From the NCBI RefSeq assembly GCF_025024155.1, contig NW_026251710.1, forward strand, positions 930,001 to 994,000: a stretch of 64,000 bases of DNA, read 5' to 3'. A program made the translations under genes and the position numbers. This document shows, piece by piece, positions 44,156 to 53,602 of the stretch. The first letter of the stretch is position 1, and every line of letters starts with the position of its first letter. Under the pieces are notes generated by a model. That model saw only the letters and a list, made by a program, of their open reading frames with translations, had not been told where the DNA came from and did not search any database. This DNA is from Gamsiella multidivaricata (taxonomy: Eukaryota > Mortierellomycota > Mortierellomycetes > Mortierellales > Mortierellaceae).

Positions 44156-46714
44156 CTGTTTTAAAGTTGCCGTGTGTAAGGTTCGAGTTAGCGGAATAGA
44201 ACCTTGTAACCTTGAACCTTGTGTCCCTTGTATGTACATGTACATATGTTGTTCCCCCCTCTCTTTTTTCTCTCTTTCTTTCTCCCCATTTCGCCACAGA
44301 ATACCTTCACTCTCAGTCATTCATTGTCTATGTCCAACATCGCCACTCCGGCATCCCTTACTCTTTCCTTCTCACATTTACCTTTTTATGGAGTTCCTTG
44401 CAGCCTTTTCCGTACAATCGCTTGAGATCAACCGACAGCTGCGCGATTATGCTTCGCAGTATGACTGACCCCGGGTATGGCATTCTCGTGTTGATGATAG
44501 CAGCATCTTTTCGTTCCAGTAAGTGTAGCTCCTGCGCTCGATCGATGAACCTCCGCGTGCACTGTATACTCTTCGTTTTGCCGCTAGGGATGATGCCCGA
44601 ATACACATATGTTGTTAATATCCCAAGGAACCTTTGATGATCGTCCTTATCGACCTCCGAATCTGCGTCTCTATCCTCCTGCTCCTTGTCGATCTCCGAA
44701 TCTATGTCCTCCTGCTCTTCGCCATCCTTATCACCATCCTTATCATCATCCTTATCACTATCCTTATCACCATCATTGTCCTTATTCGTACCCGGTATGC
44801 GCGGGCAGATGAGATCCAACAAATCCCTATCCGTTTCCTTAAAGATGGCTGGATCAGAGACACGCTCGATGAACCGACCAAGGAGCTGTTGGCAAGTGCG
44901 TTTTGTATCGGCTGCAAGGCGGATGGCTTCCCGGAGGCATCGGAGTACTTCAGAAGCTTCATCAGGGCTCAAGTCTTCAGCTCTTCTGACATTCGCGGAT
45001 AAAGTCCCAACATCAAGTGTAACTGTTGGATGCTCCCAGTCAAGAGCACGCGTGAAGTCAGCCTTGTTCATCTCGTCAACTGACTTAACTTTCTTGGCGG
45101 TTGCTGGTTCAGGTTGCGTCGTATTCTGTGGAGGAATCACTGGCGCGGACGGTGCCATCGGAGTTGTCTTCCAGGGCTTCCATTGGTATTGTGTCATTGA
45201 CTCTGGTAAGTCGTGTTGTATCTTGCGAGTCCGCACCTTCATAGAATACCGTGGGCGATGACGAGGTTTTTCTTGCTGTGAAACCGCTTGATGAAGTGTC
45301 GAAGACGTGGGCGCTACCGCAGGTTGAGGAAATGTTGAGGGTGAAGGTGCTTCCGTGAGTTGCGTAAGTGTCAAAAGCGGGGGTGTAGCCGCGGGCTGAG
45401 GATGTGTCGAAGGCGGATGTTCAGGTCGATCAATTGTGCGGTAGCGGTTGAATGTTTGTGAAGACTTGTGCCTTTGGGATTCATTATCATGCGTCTCACT
45501 AGATGCATTGCCATAGTACGTAGACTAGAGTTAGTAATGGACGCATTCAAGCGAAGGCAGAAGAATGAAGACTACAGGAGTAAAATTTTTTACCGTTTCC
45601 TGGCTTGAATGTTATCGCGCCGTTCTTTCCCATTGTCAATGCATTCCATTTGCAGACGGCGAAACGTAGACCAAAGTTCCTCGTATTGCAGCATCTGGTG
45701 GGACTGAGCTTGCTGCACATGCTGCAATGGTGTCTGCTTATGGTGCACAAACACCTGTAGAGAGGTCGCAAAGGTCAATTTCTTGTCGTTTTTGAGAATG
45801 ACACGACTGTTCGACAGGTACTCTTGCACCATCTCAGCTGGATCTAGAATTAAAAGGCAGGCAGCAGCAACACAGTTAGAGTTGGAATTTGTTTACAAGA
45901 ACACGCTAGAGTCTTTCGGTTGAACGCTAAACATTACCCTCTCCCTTTAACTGCTTAATGATACTGAAATTCGTTACACATCCCAATGAAGGAACGTTGG
46001 CGTTGTAGTCGTTCGATGAGACCACACCCAAGACTATGAGTTGCGTCCTGTTGATTCCAAGAGTAGTCAGGACATCGGGGACGTTGTACGCAAGGATGCG
46101 TCCTCTTGATATTGGTCGCCAGATGATCGAAATGTGTTGGTAAAGGAGCATATCACTGTCTCGCGATAGGACAACGTCTCCGGGCAAACAGTCTTGCGCA
46201 ATTTTGAGATCCGCCTCGGTCGGGCACACTTCTACAGACCACCCTCTCTGTTGTAAATACGCTGCAAACGCTTGTCGAGCCTCGAATGTCCAATAGAACC
46301 CCTTCGCCAAGTTTTTCTTCAGGCGAAAAAACAACTGCTTCCTCACACGCAACTTCTCCTTCACCCGAACCTTGAGTACGTCGATGTCGCTCTCAACCAA
46401 CTTTAAAGCCTTCATACGGTTGTTTTGCCGACGCTGGTGTGTCAAATCCTTTTCCTGACAGGGAGTGCCATCAAGGTACAGAGCGAGTTGGTCGGGGTCG
46501 CGAACTTCTGTATTTCTCTCTCGACGATCGAGTGGGCAGTATCCATGTCGTGGAACGAATAGGCTTGGCGGATAGTTGAGAAGTGGGTGCCTTGTATATC
46601 CACGTGTAACTTGGAACCGTTCTGAAGATGACTGGAGAGAATGTATCGTCCGTCGAGCACCTCAGCTTCATAGCCTTTCTTATTCAGAAAAGGCCAGAGG
46701 CCCTCAATGCCCAT
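42137..46714 (-). CDS. XPG/FEN1-like nuclease plus Fanzor (TnpB-like RNA-guided nuclease), one apparent frameshift
   Basis: Five exons join in phase: 46714..45938, 45843..45594, 45498..44382, 44155..42749 and 42634..42137, about 1,350 residues if the frameshift in exon 1 is ignored. Exon 1 is an XPG/FEN1-type domain: MGIEGLWPFLNKKGYEAEVL, then LHVDIQGT, LYLDGTP, EADLKIA, SRDSDMLLY and VVSSNDY, the usual acidic active-site positions. A Pro/acidic linker follows (exons 2-3). Exons 4-5 are Fanzor-like: RuvC-I ILGLDLGQAFVVGA, a VVIGIGLGKFSS segment at the RuvC-II position, a zinc ribbon CPMC...CKTC, and RuvC-III HRDIMAGHNI. Fanzors are eukaryotic TnpB relatives shown in 2023 to be RNA-guided DNA nucleases. 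Near 46,500 the frame shifts by one base between REIQKF and the LYLDG strand, with no intron signal. The Fanzor part could be a separate gene if the 44383-44154 intron is wrong; a frame opening at 44320 exists. Confidence 0.75.
42681..42717. repeat. T20-A17 homopolymer palindrome inside Fanzor intron
   Basis: Twenty T directly followed by seventeen A, lying in the 114-base intron between Fanzor exons 4 and 5. It can fold into a perfect hairpin without a loop. Such runs are prone to sequencing and assembly error. Confidence 0.9.
44692..44785 (-). repeat. Asp/Lys-encoding simple repeat in the XPG-Fanzor linker
   Basis: ATCCTTATCAC-like units on the plus strand encode, on the minus strand, the acidic repeat DKDSDKDDDKDGDKDGEEQE in the linker between the XPG-like and Fanzor domains. 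Confidence 0.8.
45938..46714 (-). other. XPG/FEN1-like nuclease domain (exon 1), frameshifted near 46500
   Basis: Domain-level entry. Acidic residues that coordinate metal in FEN1/XPG enzymes are all visible: Asp in VDIQGT (residue 39), Asp in LYLDG, Glu and Asp in EADLKIA, both Asp in SRDSD, and Asp in SSNDY. The exon length is 777 nt, which leaves the phase one base short of what the downstream acceptor at 45843 needs. This agrees with loss of one base between about 46,499 and 46,508. Confidence 0.75.
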
Positions 46715-46917
46715 GATGGAGTTTAAGAATGAAGGAGTTTGAAGAATGAAGAATGAAGAAGTTGATTGACAAGAGTGCAGCAAGAATTCATTATTTTATT
46801 TGATTTCATCGTTTCACTGTGAGAATAATTTTCCCAGTTATTATTCATGCACCGAGAAGGTGTCTTACTCTCTATAAAACACCCACCCCTATCCATCTCC
46901 CCCCTGTGTCAGCGATC
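46715..46917. promoter_or_regulatory. Divergent promoter region of the transposon genes
   Basis: The starts of the XPG/Fanzor gene (46714, minus) and transposase (46918, plus) face away from each other across 203 bases. A TATAAAA box at 46873-46879 sits about 40 bases before the transposase ATG. The side facing the nuclease gene is A/G-rich with GAATGAAG repeats. Shared control of both genes is inference from the layout. Confidence 0.6.
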
Positions 46918-49437
46918 ATGAACTCACTCAGAATTCGGGATGTCGCTCACTTCAGCCACGACTATGATCCATTCATCCCACCAGCTCCGTGCGCTTTCAC
47001 AGAAGGAATAGATCCTCTTCCCCTGCACAAAGATTTCACTACCCCAGAAGCCTTCCGTTCATTCTGGAAAAGAGAGCGCGAAAGAAGCCATTGGATTTTC
47101 GACTCTGAGAAACACTCCCGTGTGTGGTACAACTATGAGTCACCTCTGGGCAGCCTGCCTGTTGCCACCATCAAAGTAACTGGACGTCCGCCTCAATATG
47201 ACTGGTCCATCAAACATCTGTGTCGATTCTCAGGGGTCGCAAAGAAGCAATCAGAGCATGGACAACGCGATTCGGTTCGTCAAAACTGCCCTGTCTTTAT
47301 CAGGATCCAGAAGTTGCGCGGCGAAGAGAGAGTGCGCATTGAATACCACTGGCTGCACTCGCATGATACGGACCCTGTATTTCATTCGGCTTATCCTCGA
47401 GGTCGAAATGAGCAAAAGTGGATAGAATCTATGGTTAAAGACGGTAGAAACTGGAGAAGCATAAGAGAAAAGCTGACACTAGCCAGCTCTCAGATAACAA
47501 CGGTAAGATGTTACCTATTGCAGTCTGTTCTGTTATCTCACTATCCTCTTCTATGGAGCTAACGCCTTTGCATACACTAGCTGGAGGCCAACCCGGAAGA
47601 CCCTCGCCCCAAGTCCCTCCTTATTAGGTACGACGATGTCCGAAGCGCTATGTACCGACACAGGACTTTGGCATACAAGAAGAACTATGATGTTTCTTTG
47701 AGTGTGAAACTTTGGATGGACACCATTCGGAAAGAGGGTGGCAAATCGCTATTTGATGAAGATGTAGCAAAGCTCGATGGCAAGAACTACATGATAGCCT
47801 GGTCTTCTTCATTCCAAATCAAGGTTCTCTTTGCATGTGCTCTCAGTACCTTTTCTTTGTTTTTATTTTTTTTTCCTGCTAATTCAAATCGCTCCTCTGT
47901 TCCCAATGTACATGTAGATCATGCAAGACAACGCAAACATTGCTTGTGATTCGACGCACAAGGTTGTCAAGGAACTCAGGCCGTTAGAAGGATCTGTCCA
48001 ATCCGGGTACTTGTTTACTCTTCTGGTGAAGGATGTTCGCTCGCTCCAAGCGATACCTATCTCGTTCATGATCTCGAACACGGAATCACAGTACGTCAAC
48101 GCGAATGGAGATGCATAAAAGACAATGTTAGGTATAAAGACTGACAGCGACTGCATAACCACAGGTATCCGATCATCGCATGGCTCTCGTGGCTGAAGAG
48201 GGAGTGCAACCTCCGGATGGAAAGGTTCATGGTGGACTGTGCTAAGACCGAACATCAAGCAATCAGAAGCGCATTCCCGTGCGCCTCTATTTACTTGTGC
48301 CTCTTTCATGTCGCGAAACTATGGGAGGAGAAACTTCGGACAAGCACTTCCGTAAGGATAGAAAATACTAGGGAGGGCATACAGTCATATCTCTCAAACC
48401 ATTAACACGACTCTTTCTCGCGCAATTCTAGATAGCAAATGCAAAACAAATGCGTCCGCTACTGCGAAAAATACGCGAAGCAAAAACCGAGGCTGATCTT
48501 GAAGAGCAATGGGAGCAGTTTAAAGAGCGGTTTCAGAATGCTGATGTACTCATCAAATACATGGAGAAGCAATGGATCAACAAGGAAAGCATGCGCCGAT
48601 GGGCACCTCTCTATCGTTCAGTAAGTAATCGAGATCTCAGCTTTCTGATCGCCTTGCGCAATAGGTTTGGGTCTGGGTATGTGATTGAGTAGACAAAGAC
48701 TGAGATTCTATCATTTGGCAACGGTGCTCTTAAATAGCTGTGTGTAACAAGACGAAGGAAGTGAAAAAGAGAACTAACTTTAATAATAATTACTATACAC
48801 AAATACATATACATATACACATATACTATAACTACAAATCAAAGTCATTAACATACACTATCTCATTAAATGGCCTGGTCTACGATATGTAACTGGTCTT
48901 ATTCTAGTCAATTTGTTAACGTTGAAGCACTTTATTCATTTGAAATAGCACCATCAACATATTAACACAAATAACCTTGTGGAGCGATGGCATCGAAACC
49001 TCAAGCAAAACTTTCTGGCGGGAAAGCGCAACCTGCGAGCCGACGAACTCATCTACATCCTGCTAGGTGTGGTGGAAAGCCAGTACCGCACCACATACTT
49101 CAAGATCACAAGCGGCCTTCAACCCCGTCGCCTAACATTCCACGAGGAGGCACGGCGTAAAAAGGCCATCCAAGTTGATTCGGCTCGGGCGAGAACATTG
49201 ATCGACATTACTAAGTCTGTGGAAGGCTTGATCTCTGTGTTGTCGTTTCAGACCCCGCCTGAGGCGCAATATGCTATCGATATATTGTCGGACAAATGGC
49301 TCCGCTCCTGTTCTTGCCCTGACAACGAAAAACACGGTCTACCGTGTAAGCACATGTTCTTGGTATCGAGGATCTATCCAGGGTTCCAAGTGTGCTTTGA
49401 CAACAATGCAACTGAGCTTAACGGGACAGTCAATTGA
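46918..49437 (+). CDS. MULE (Mutator-like) transposase with SWIM zinc finger
   Basis: Modelled as join(46918..47502, 47581..47823, 47918..48090, 48165..48351, 48432..48620, 48949..49437), 621 residues, all phases consistent. It is the transposase expected to mobilise the element. The N-terminal part is a FAR1/WRKY-GCM1-like DNA-binding region (FRSFWKRERERSHWIF, KHLCRFSG, YHWLHSHDTDP). The MULE DDE domain has its first Asp in IACDSTHKVV, the second in MERFMVDCAKTEHQAI followed by the LCLFHVAKLW helix, and the Glu in TNNLVERWHRN. A SWIM finger C-S-C...LPCKHM closes the core. The frame stops at 49437, but a coding-like Glu/Gln/Arg coiled coil continues to 49798 in the next frame, starting near DENEETVLEEDYGP. 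The true protein may therefore be about 120 residues longer with a frameshift near 49,420-49,437. The 328-nt fifth intron is unusually long. Confidence 0.85.
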
Positions 49438-49798
49438 CGAGAATGAGGAAACCGTCCTGGAAGAGGATTATGGCCCTCCGTTAGAGGAGTTTCTCTCTCC
49501 GAATCTACTTCAACAACTACAAGCAGCACGAGAGGAGGAGGAGCAGCGACTCCAAGCCGTGCGACAACAGGAGATGCAGGAAAAAAGAAGACGGCAGGAG
49601 GAGGAAAGGGCTCAAGTGATGTGGGAGTGTGAGGAGACAATTCGCCAGGCTTGGATGGAGCTTGGTCGAGTGGTTCACAATGGCAAGACCAGGAAGTGCA
49701 CGGAGACTTACTTTGTTTCTGCGGCGGCACTCCTTCAGAAAGCAGTACGCGAGATAAAAGGAATAGATGAAGTTAATGCTGGTTCTCGCTGCCAGTAA
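49438..49798 (+). pseudogene. Out-of-frame C-terminal extension of the MULE transposase
   Basis: A +1-shifted frame reads IDENEETVLEEDYGPPLEEF and then a charged coiled coil (AAREEEEQRLQAVRQQEMQE) up to NAGSRCQ and a stop. It has good protein-like composition, immediately follows the transposase stop, and has no plausible start or splice site of its own. A one-base shift in the transposase is the simplest reading. Confidence 0.5.
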
Positions 49799-49884
49799 AT
49801 TCTCTTAGTGCACATTCATTATTTCCGCACGCGAGAAAACAATAAAACCCAACGCTATTTCGAGCCAATCAGCGAGGCCAGACT

Positions 49885-49897
49885 ACTACAAGCGCTC
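49885..49897 (+). repeat. Right copy of 13-bp direct repeat (candidate target-site duplication)
   Basis: ACTACAAGCGCTC, in the same orientation as the copy at 41929-41941. It lies 87 bases past the last stop codon of the transposase region (49798). Confidence 0.5.
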
Positions 49898-50392
49898 AAT
49901 GACGTCGCTCCAGCCGCGTCTTGAATAGGGCTTCTGCACGCGTTCCTATCGCGTCTTCAAACGCGTTTAGTCTGAACGCGTCCTGTGTACCACGCTGTGA
50001 TACTGAGGGCCAATCGGCCGATGTCGAGCTGAGGACGTTGGGCCATCCCTTGACCCCACTTAGAGCTGCGGAAATCTAGGGCAGACAGTCAAATCGCGTA
50101 TAAACGCCTTATATAAGTCTACGCAGTCCTACGTCCGAAGGCACTGCAAAATGCTGTCCAGTCGGATAAATGGTTCTCTGCTCAGAGGCTCAGTCGTCTT
50201 CAAGTTGAACGTTGATTGACGAACGAGGGGTTCAAATCACGCAAGAAAAAGGTCGTCCGTACTTTCATTTTATCCGTTCATGCCACAGGCATATTTTTTT
50301 TCGTGAGTATATAACCAACGATACTCGTCCAATCTTCTGTCCATTCTTCAAACAAAAACACCTCCCGAACCTTCTCAAGGACTATTCACGCC
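49898..50392. promoter_or_regulatory. Promoter region of the SDR gene with ACGCGT cluster
   Basis: Three ACGCGT hexamers lie within 44 bases (49938-49943, 49961-49966, 49976-49981), with further CGCGTC half-sites nearby. In fungi this is the MluI cell-cycle box bound by MBF-type factors; relevance here is inference. A TATATAA element at 50308-50314 lies 79 bases before the ATG at 50393. The 10-base palindrome ATCGGCCGAT is at about 50,014-50,023. Confidence 0.45.
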
Positions 50393-51385
50393 ATGGTCAA
50401 AGTTCTCGTCATCGGCGCCTCTGGCTACATCGGCTTTCGCCTCTCGCAGCAGCTGCGCCGCAACAATCACATCGTCTATGGCACTGCTCGTAGTGCCGCC
50501 AAGGAAAACCTTCTTCAAATCAACGAGATCATCCCCATCGTCGGAAGCATTGAGGCCGAGCTCCATCAGGCCGTGCCCTGGCTCGAAGCCGTCAGGACCG
50601 AGAATATCGAAGTCGTTATCGACCTTTCCGGCATCCAAACCTCTGTCAAGACCGTTCTCGAACCTCTCATTCGTCTTTCCAAGGAGCGTCAGTCTAGACA
50701 CCTGCCCAAGATTGGCTTCATTTACTGCTCGGGTGTATGGGTCCATGGTTCCAGCACCAGCCCGACCAGCGATCTCGCACCTGCAGGTCTCAAGGCCTCA
50801 GCGCACCAGCCCCCACAGTTGGTTGTATGGCGACCAGAAGTCGAGCACCAGGTTCTGGCTTCATATAATCACCTCAACGCTGCTGTGATCCGTCCTGCTA
50901 TGGTCTATGGAGGCACTAGCGATATATGGGGCCTTTATTTCGCGCAGATCTATCAAAGTATTCAGAACAACACTCCCATTTCGCTTCAAGCAGACCCCAC
51001 CGCCGCATTGTCGCTAATTCATGTGGACGATACCGCTTCCGCATTCGTGGCTGCCGTCGAGAAACTGGAGCTGATCGCCGGACGCAAGGACCAATACCCA
51101 GTGTTTGATTTGGCGACTTCACATGAGAGCCTGGCCTTTATCTTGACGAGGTTTGCACAGGAGCTGGGCTACAAGGGCAAGGTAGAATTGACAGGTGTGC
51201 CTGAGGGAGATTCAATGCCGCAGTTGTTCATCCAGGCCTTCAATACAAGCATCAACGAGAGCAGCACAAGGGCACGGTCGCTTCTCGCATGGACTCCCAC
51301 AAAGACAGGGATGGCCGCGGGGATGCACATCTACGCCAAGTCGTGGCTCGGAGGTTATCTTGAGAAGCAGAAGGCATCCAAGTGA
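50393..51385 (+). CDS. Extended short-chain dehydrogenase/epimerase-like NAD(P)-binding protein
   Basis: Single-exon gene, 330 residues. It should be a cytosolic Rossmann-fold oxidoreductase or epimerase. The N-terminal glycine motif VLVIGASGYIGFRL is the NAD(P)-binding GxxGxxG signature of extended SDR and NAD-dependent epimerase families. VVIDLSG and FIYCSGVWVHG are the usual strand 4 and 5 segments, followed by AAVIRPAMVYGG and SLIHVDDTASAFVAAVE, both typical of this family. A canonical YxxxK active-site pair is not evident: the expected region reads PQLVVWRPEVEHQVL, with no Tyr-x3-Lys. The protein may thus use another mechanism or be a non-catalytic NmrA-like sensor. The substrate is unknown. 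The gene lies just right of the transposon, with its promoter next to the candidate element end. Confidence 0.85.
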   Translation: MVKVLVIGASGYIGFRLSQQLRRNNHIVYGTARSAAKENLLQINEIIPIVGSIEAELHQAVPWLEAVRTENIEVVIDLSGIQTSVKTVLEPLIRLSKERQSRHLPKIGFIYCSGVWVHGSSTSPTSDLAPAGLKASAHQPPQLVVWRPEVEHQVLASYNHLNAAVIRPAMVYGGTSDIWGLYFAQIYQSIQNNTPISLQADPTAALSLIHVDDTASAFVAAVEKLELIAGRKDQYPVFDLATSHESLAFILTRFAQELGYKGKVELTGVPEGDSMPQLFIQAFNTSINESSTRARSLLAWTPTKTGMAAGMHIYAKSWLGGYLEKQKASK

Positions 51386-51691
51386 GAGTGACCTCGCACC
51401 TCAGTAGGACAAGTCCTTTATGGCAGCTTCAGATATGAAAGACAATGATTTGCGGATTAAAAAGCTGTCTTGACGAGCAGCTTCATGCATCTGGTTTATG
51501 AGCAGTATTCCATAGACATATTGTTCTACACAGCTTTGGTCAATCGATCTGACAGACTTTCTTAATCACCAGAGATGTATGTGTAAAGGGCGCTCTATCA
51601 GGTTAGTGAAATCTTGTCTGCCACGCGAGATGGACCCTAACCTTGATCGGCACTTTGTGGGGTCAACCCACGGCTCACAGCTTCTGTTTCC

Positions 51692-51735
51692 ACGGCTCAC
51701 CCTGACCTGACCCTGACCCTGACCATGACCATAGA
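51692..51735 (+). repeat. CCTGAC/CATGAC hexamer tandem repeat before the F-box gene
   Basis: Short tandem repeat of CCTGAC units passing into CATGAC units, ending at the ATG of the F-box gene. The extra in-frame ATG at 51744 makes the exact start ambiguous. Confidence 0.7.
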
Positions 51736-51737
51736 CC

Positions 51738-53501
51738 ATGACCATGAAATCCCCCGCGACAATTGCATCAAACCCATTGGACCTGCCAGAAATCCGCCTG
51801 CTAATCAGTCGATTCCTGACTGACAACACGCAAAGTCTTTACGCATGCACCCTGGTCTCCCGCGCATGGTATGCCGATTTCATTCCTCAGCTCTGGCGCA
51901 CTCTTCGATTCGATCGACATCTTTCCCACCATATAACGCCAGAGATCTTTCAGAGGCACGAGCATCTGATTCAGGAACTTGTCGTTAATGACCCCGACTT
52001 TTTCCTTGAGAATTACAACGGCGTCGGTTGTCGGAACATATCGCGTCTCATATACAAACCCCACGTCGCTGGACATCGGTGGACCGTATCAACCTATATC
52101 ACAGAAGCCGAGGCCACCCAGGAGCTCTCGGATGATCAAGTCACTGTTAGCGAAGATGAGGACAGTCAGTTAAACGTCGTGTTAGACATGGAACGGGATA
52201 GGAACAAGTTTCTTGATCTGATTGACCAACAGATCTCGCTTCGATATATCCATGACAGCTCTGGTCAAAGCATGACGCCGCCCTCACTCGAGTTCACATC
52301 ACGATATATCATGCAACATCGACCATTCCTTGCTTCTCTGTGCATCAGCAATTGGTCAGCCTCCACCCAGATGATGAACATGATGATTAGGAACGCTCCT
52401 AACCTCGAACTACTCTCGCTGAAGAATGTCAAGATTTTCAAGCAGTCGAGGGTCAGGAACAGGTCTTTCGAGATCCCAGACATGAACGACGAGAATGCCC
52501 TACGCTTACAACCGGAACATGTGCTGGATCTGCGACAGATCAAGATATTGGAGCTCGACTATCTTTTTCTGCAAATGGATCATGCTGAGATTCGTGGCGA
52601 TAACGTTCAATCGATTGAGCTCATTGCCCGCAACTACTTTCTGCCGCGTAGCGCCTCTATCATAGGAGCCTTTAATTCAAGGAACTTCATTTGGACATTC
52701 CCCCAGACGAGCAGTTTGACATACACAGGCAGTAACGCTCTCTTGACGGACACTGAAATCGACAGGGCTATCTGCGGCATCTTTGCAGGTTCAGCCGCAC
52801 GCAGCGTTGCTCATACTTCTCAGTCTCGCCATATCAAGGAGGTCGCACTCATGCATTGCGTACTTCCACGCTCGATCTATTCTGAAATCGTGACTCACCT
52901 GAGCGATGGGATTGAGGCTCTGGACCTTTTATTCTGCAATGGATTATCGAGTGCGAACTTACAGCAAATCATGACCACTTGCGGTAATCTGCGAGTCTTT
53001 CAAGGGCCGGAGGAGACGATTTTCTGGACGAAGGACATGCTGAACTCAGGACGACCTTGGGCTTCATGCAGATTGGAAACCCTTGTCGTCTTGGTTGGCA
53101 CAGAAGTACGCGAAACGGGAGCCAGCAAATACTCTGGTGGCGATATCCATGAGGTGGACTGGATCTTCCAGCAGGACTACACGAGGCGGTGTATCGACTA
53201 TATGTTTGAACAACTGTCCCGGCAAGAGTCGCTCGAAATCTTGGATCTCCGTAGCACTGGCGAGATTGGTTTCCATCGTGGTCTTGTGGGGATCCCGTTG
53301 ACGCTGAAAGCCGGACTCGACAGGCTGAAGGGGTTAAAGAATCTGAAGAACGTGCTCGTGACAGGGTGGGAGAGCGAGATGGGTGCTGCAGAGGCGGAGT
53401 GGATGCTTACGCATTGGCCCCGGATCAAGAACGTCAGCAGGCATGGAGATGTAGACAGCACCGGTTGGCAGGAATTCATGCAGAATCTGACATTGATATA
53501 G
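51738..53501 (+). CDS. F-box-like protein with leucine-rich C-terminal region
   Basis: Single-exon gene, 587 residues (or 585 from the ATG at 51744). The N-terminus NPLDLPEIRLLISRFLTDNT followed by LYACTLVSRAWYADFIPQLW is a recognisable F-box, which would bind Skp1 in an SCF ubiquitin ligase. The rest reads as irregular leucine-rich repeats, with recurring patterns such as LELLSLKNVKI, IKILELDYLFL, IKEVALMHCVLP and IEALDLLFCNGLS. Such F-box/LRR proteins are numerous in Mortierella-like genomes, and their substrates cannot be predicted. No splice signals are needed and codon use looks like the neighbours. Confidence 0.82.
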   Translation: MTMKSPATIASNPLDLPEIRLLISRFLTDNTQSLYACTLVSRAWYADFIPQLWRTLRFDRHLSHHITPEIFQRHEHLIQELVVNDPDFFLENYNGVGCRNISRLIYKPHVAGHRWTVSTYITEAEATQELSDDQVTVSEDEDSQLNVVLDMERDRNKFLDLIDQQISLRYIHDSSGQSMTPPSLEFTSRYIMQHRPFLASLCISNWSASTQMMNMMIRNAPNLELLSLKNVKIFKQSRVRNRSFEIPDMNDENALRLQPEHVLDLRQIKILELDYLFLQMDHAEIRGDNVQSIELIARNYFLPRSASIIGAFNSRNFIWTFPQTSSLTYTGSNALLTDTEIDRAICGIFAGSAARSVAHTSQSRHIKEVALMHCVLPRSIYSEIVTHLSDGIEALDLLFCNGLSSANLQQIMTTCGNLRVFQGPEETIFWTKDMLNSGRPWASCRLETLVVLVGTEVRETGASKYSGGDIHEVDWIFQQDYTRRCIDYMFEQLSRQESLEILDLRSTGEIGFHRGLVGIPLTLKAGLDRLKGLKNLKNVLVTGWESEMGAAEAEWMLTHWPRIKNVSRHGDVDSTGWQEFMQNLTLI

Positions 53502-53602
53502 AAAACATCGCCTCTCGGGCCACGCACAAATTTTAAATACTATATGGTCGATCTTTTCTTTATACTCTCCCTTCTCTTCGCGCCACCGATTCATTTATCT
53601 GG

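Larger units (their letters stand above)
41929..49897. mobile_element. MULE-type DNA transposon carrying XPG-like/Fanzor cargo
   Basis: The span contains a MULE transposase gene on the plus strand and a divergent XPG-like plus Fanzor gene on the minus strand, with 203 bases between their starts. The 13-base sequence ACTACAAGCGCTC occurs in the same orientation at 41929-41941 and 49885-49897, just outside both genes. This could be a target-site duplication or part of it; MULE duplications are usually 8-10 bp. I could not find convincing terminal inverted repeats near either copy, so the exact ends are unproven and a non-TIR MULE is possible. The left end lies only about 135 bases upstream of the delta-COP ATG. 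Frameshifts in both genes suggest an ageing copy. Confidence 0.6.

Noticed and set aside
42635..44320. Calling the Fanzor as an independent gene starting at the ATG at 44320
   Set aside because: The first about 50 residues of that frame are low-complexity and look intronic; the acceptor at 44156 joins the preceding exon in phase. Kept as an alternative only.
41929..50100. Terminal inverted repeats for the MULE element
   Set aside because: Comparison of both ends by eye gave only short, weak matches, so no repeat pair is claimed.
51692..51735. Tandem CCTGAC repeat considered as a CRISPR-like array
   Set aside because: Units are contiguous hexamers without spacers, in a fungal promoter; it is a simple microsatellite.
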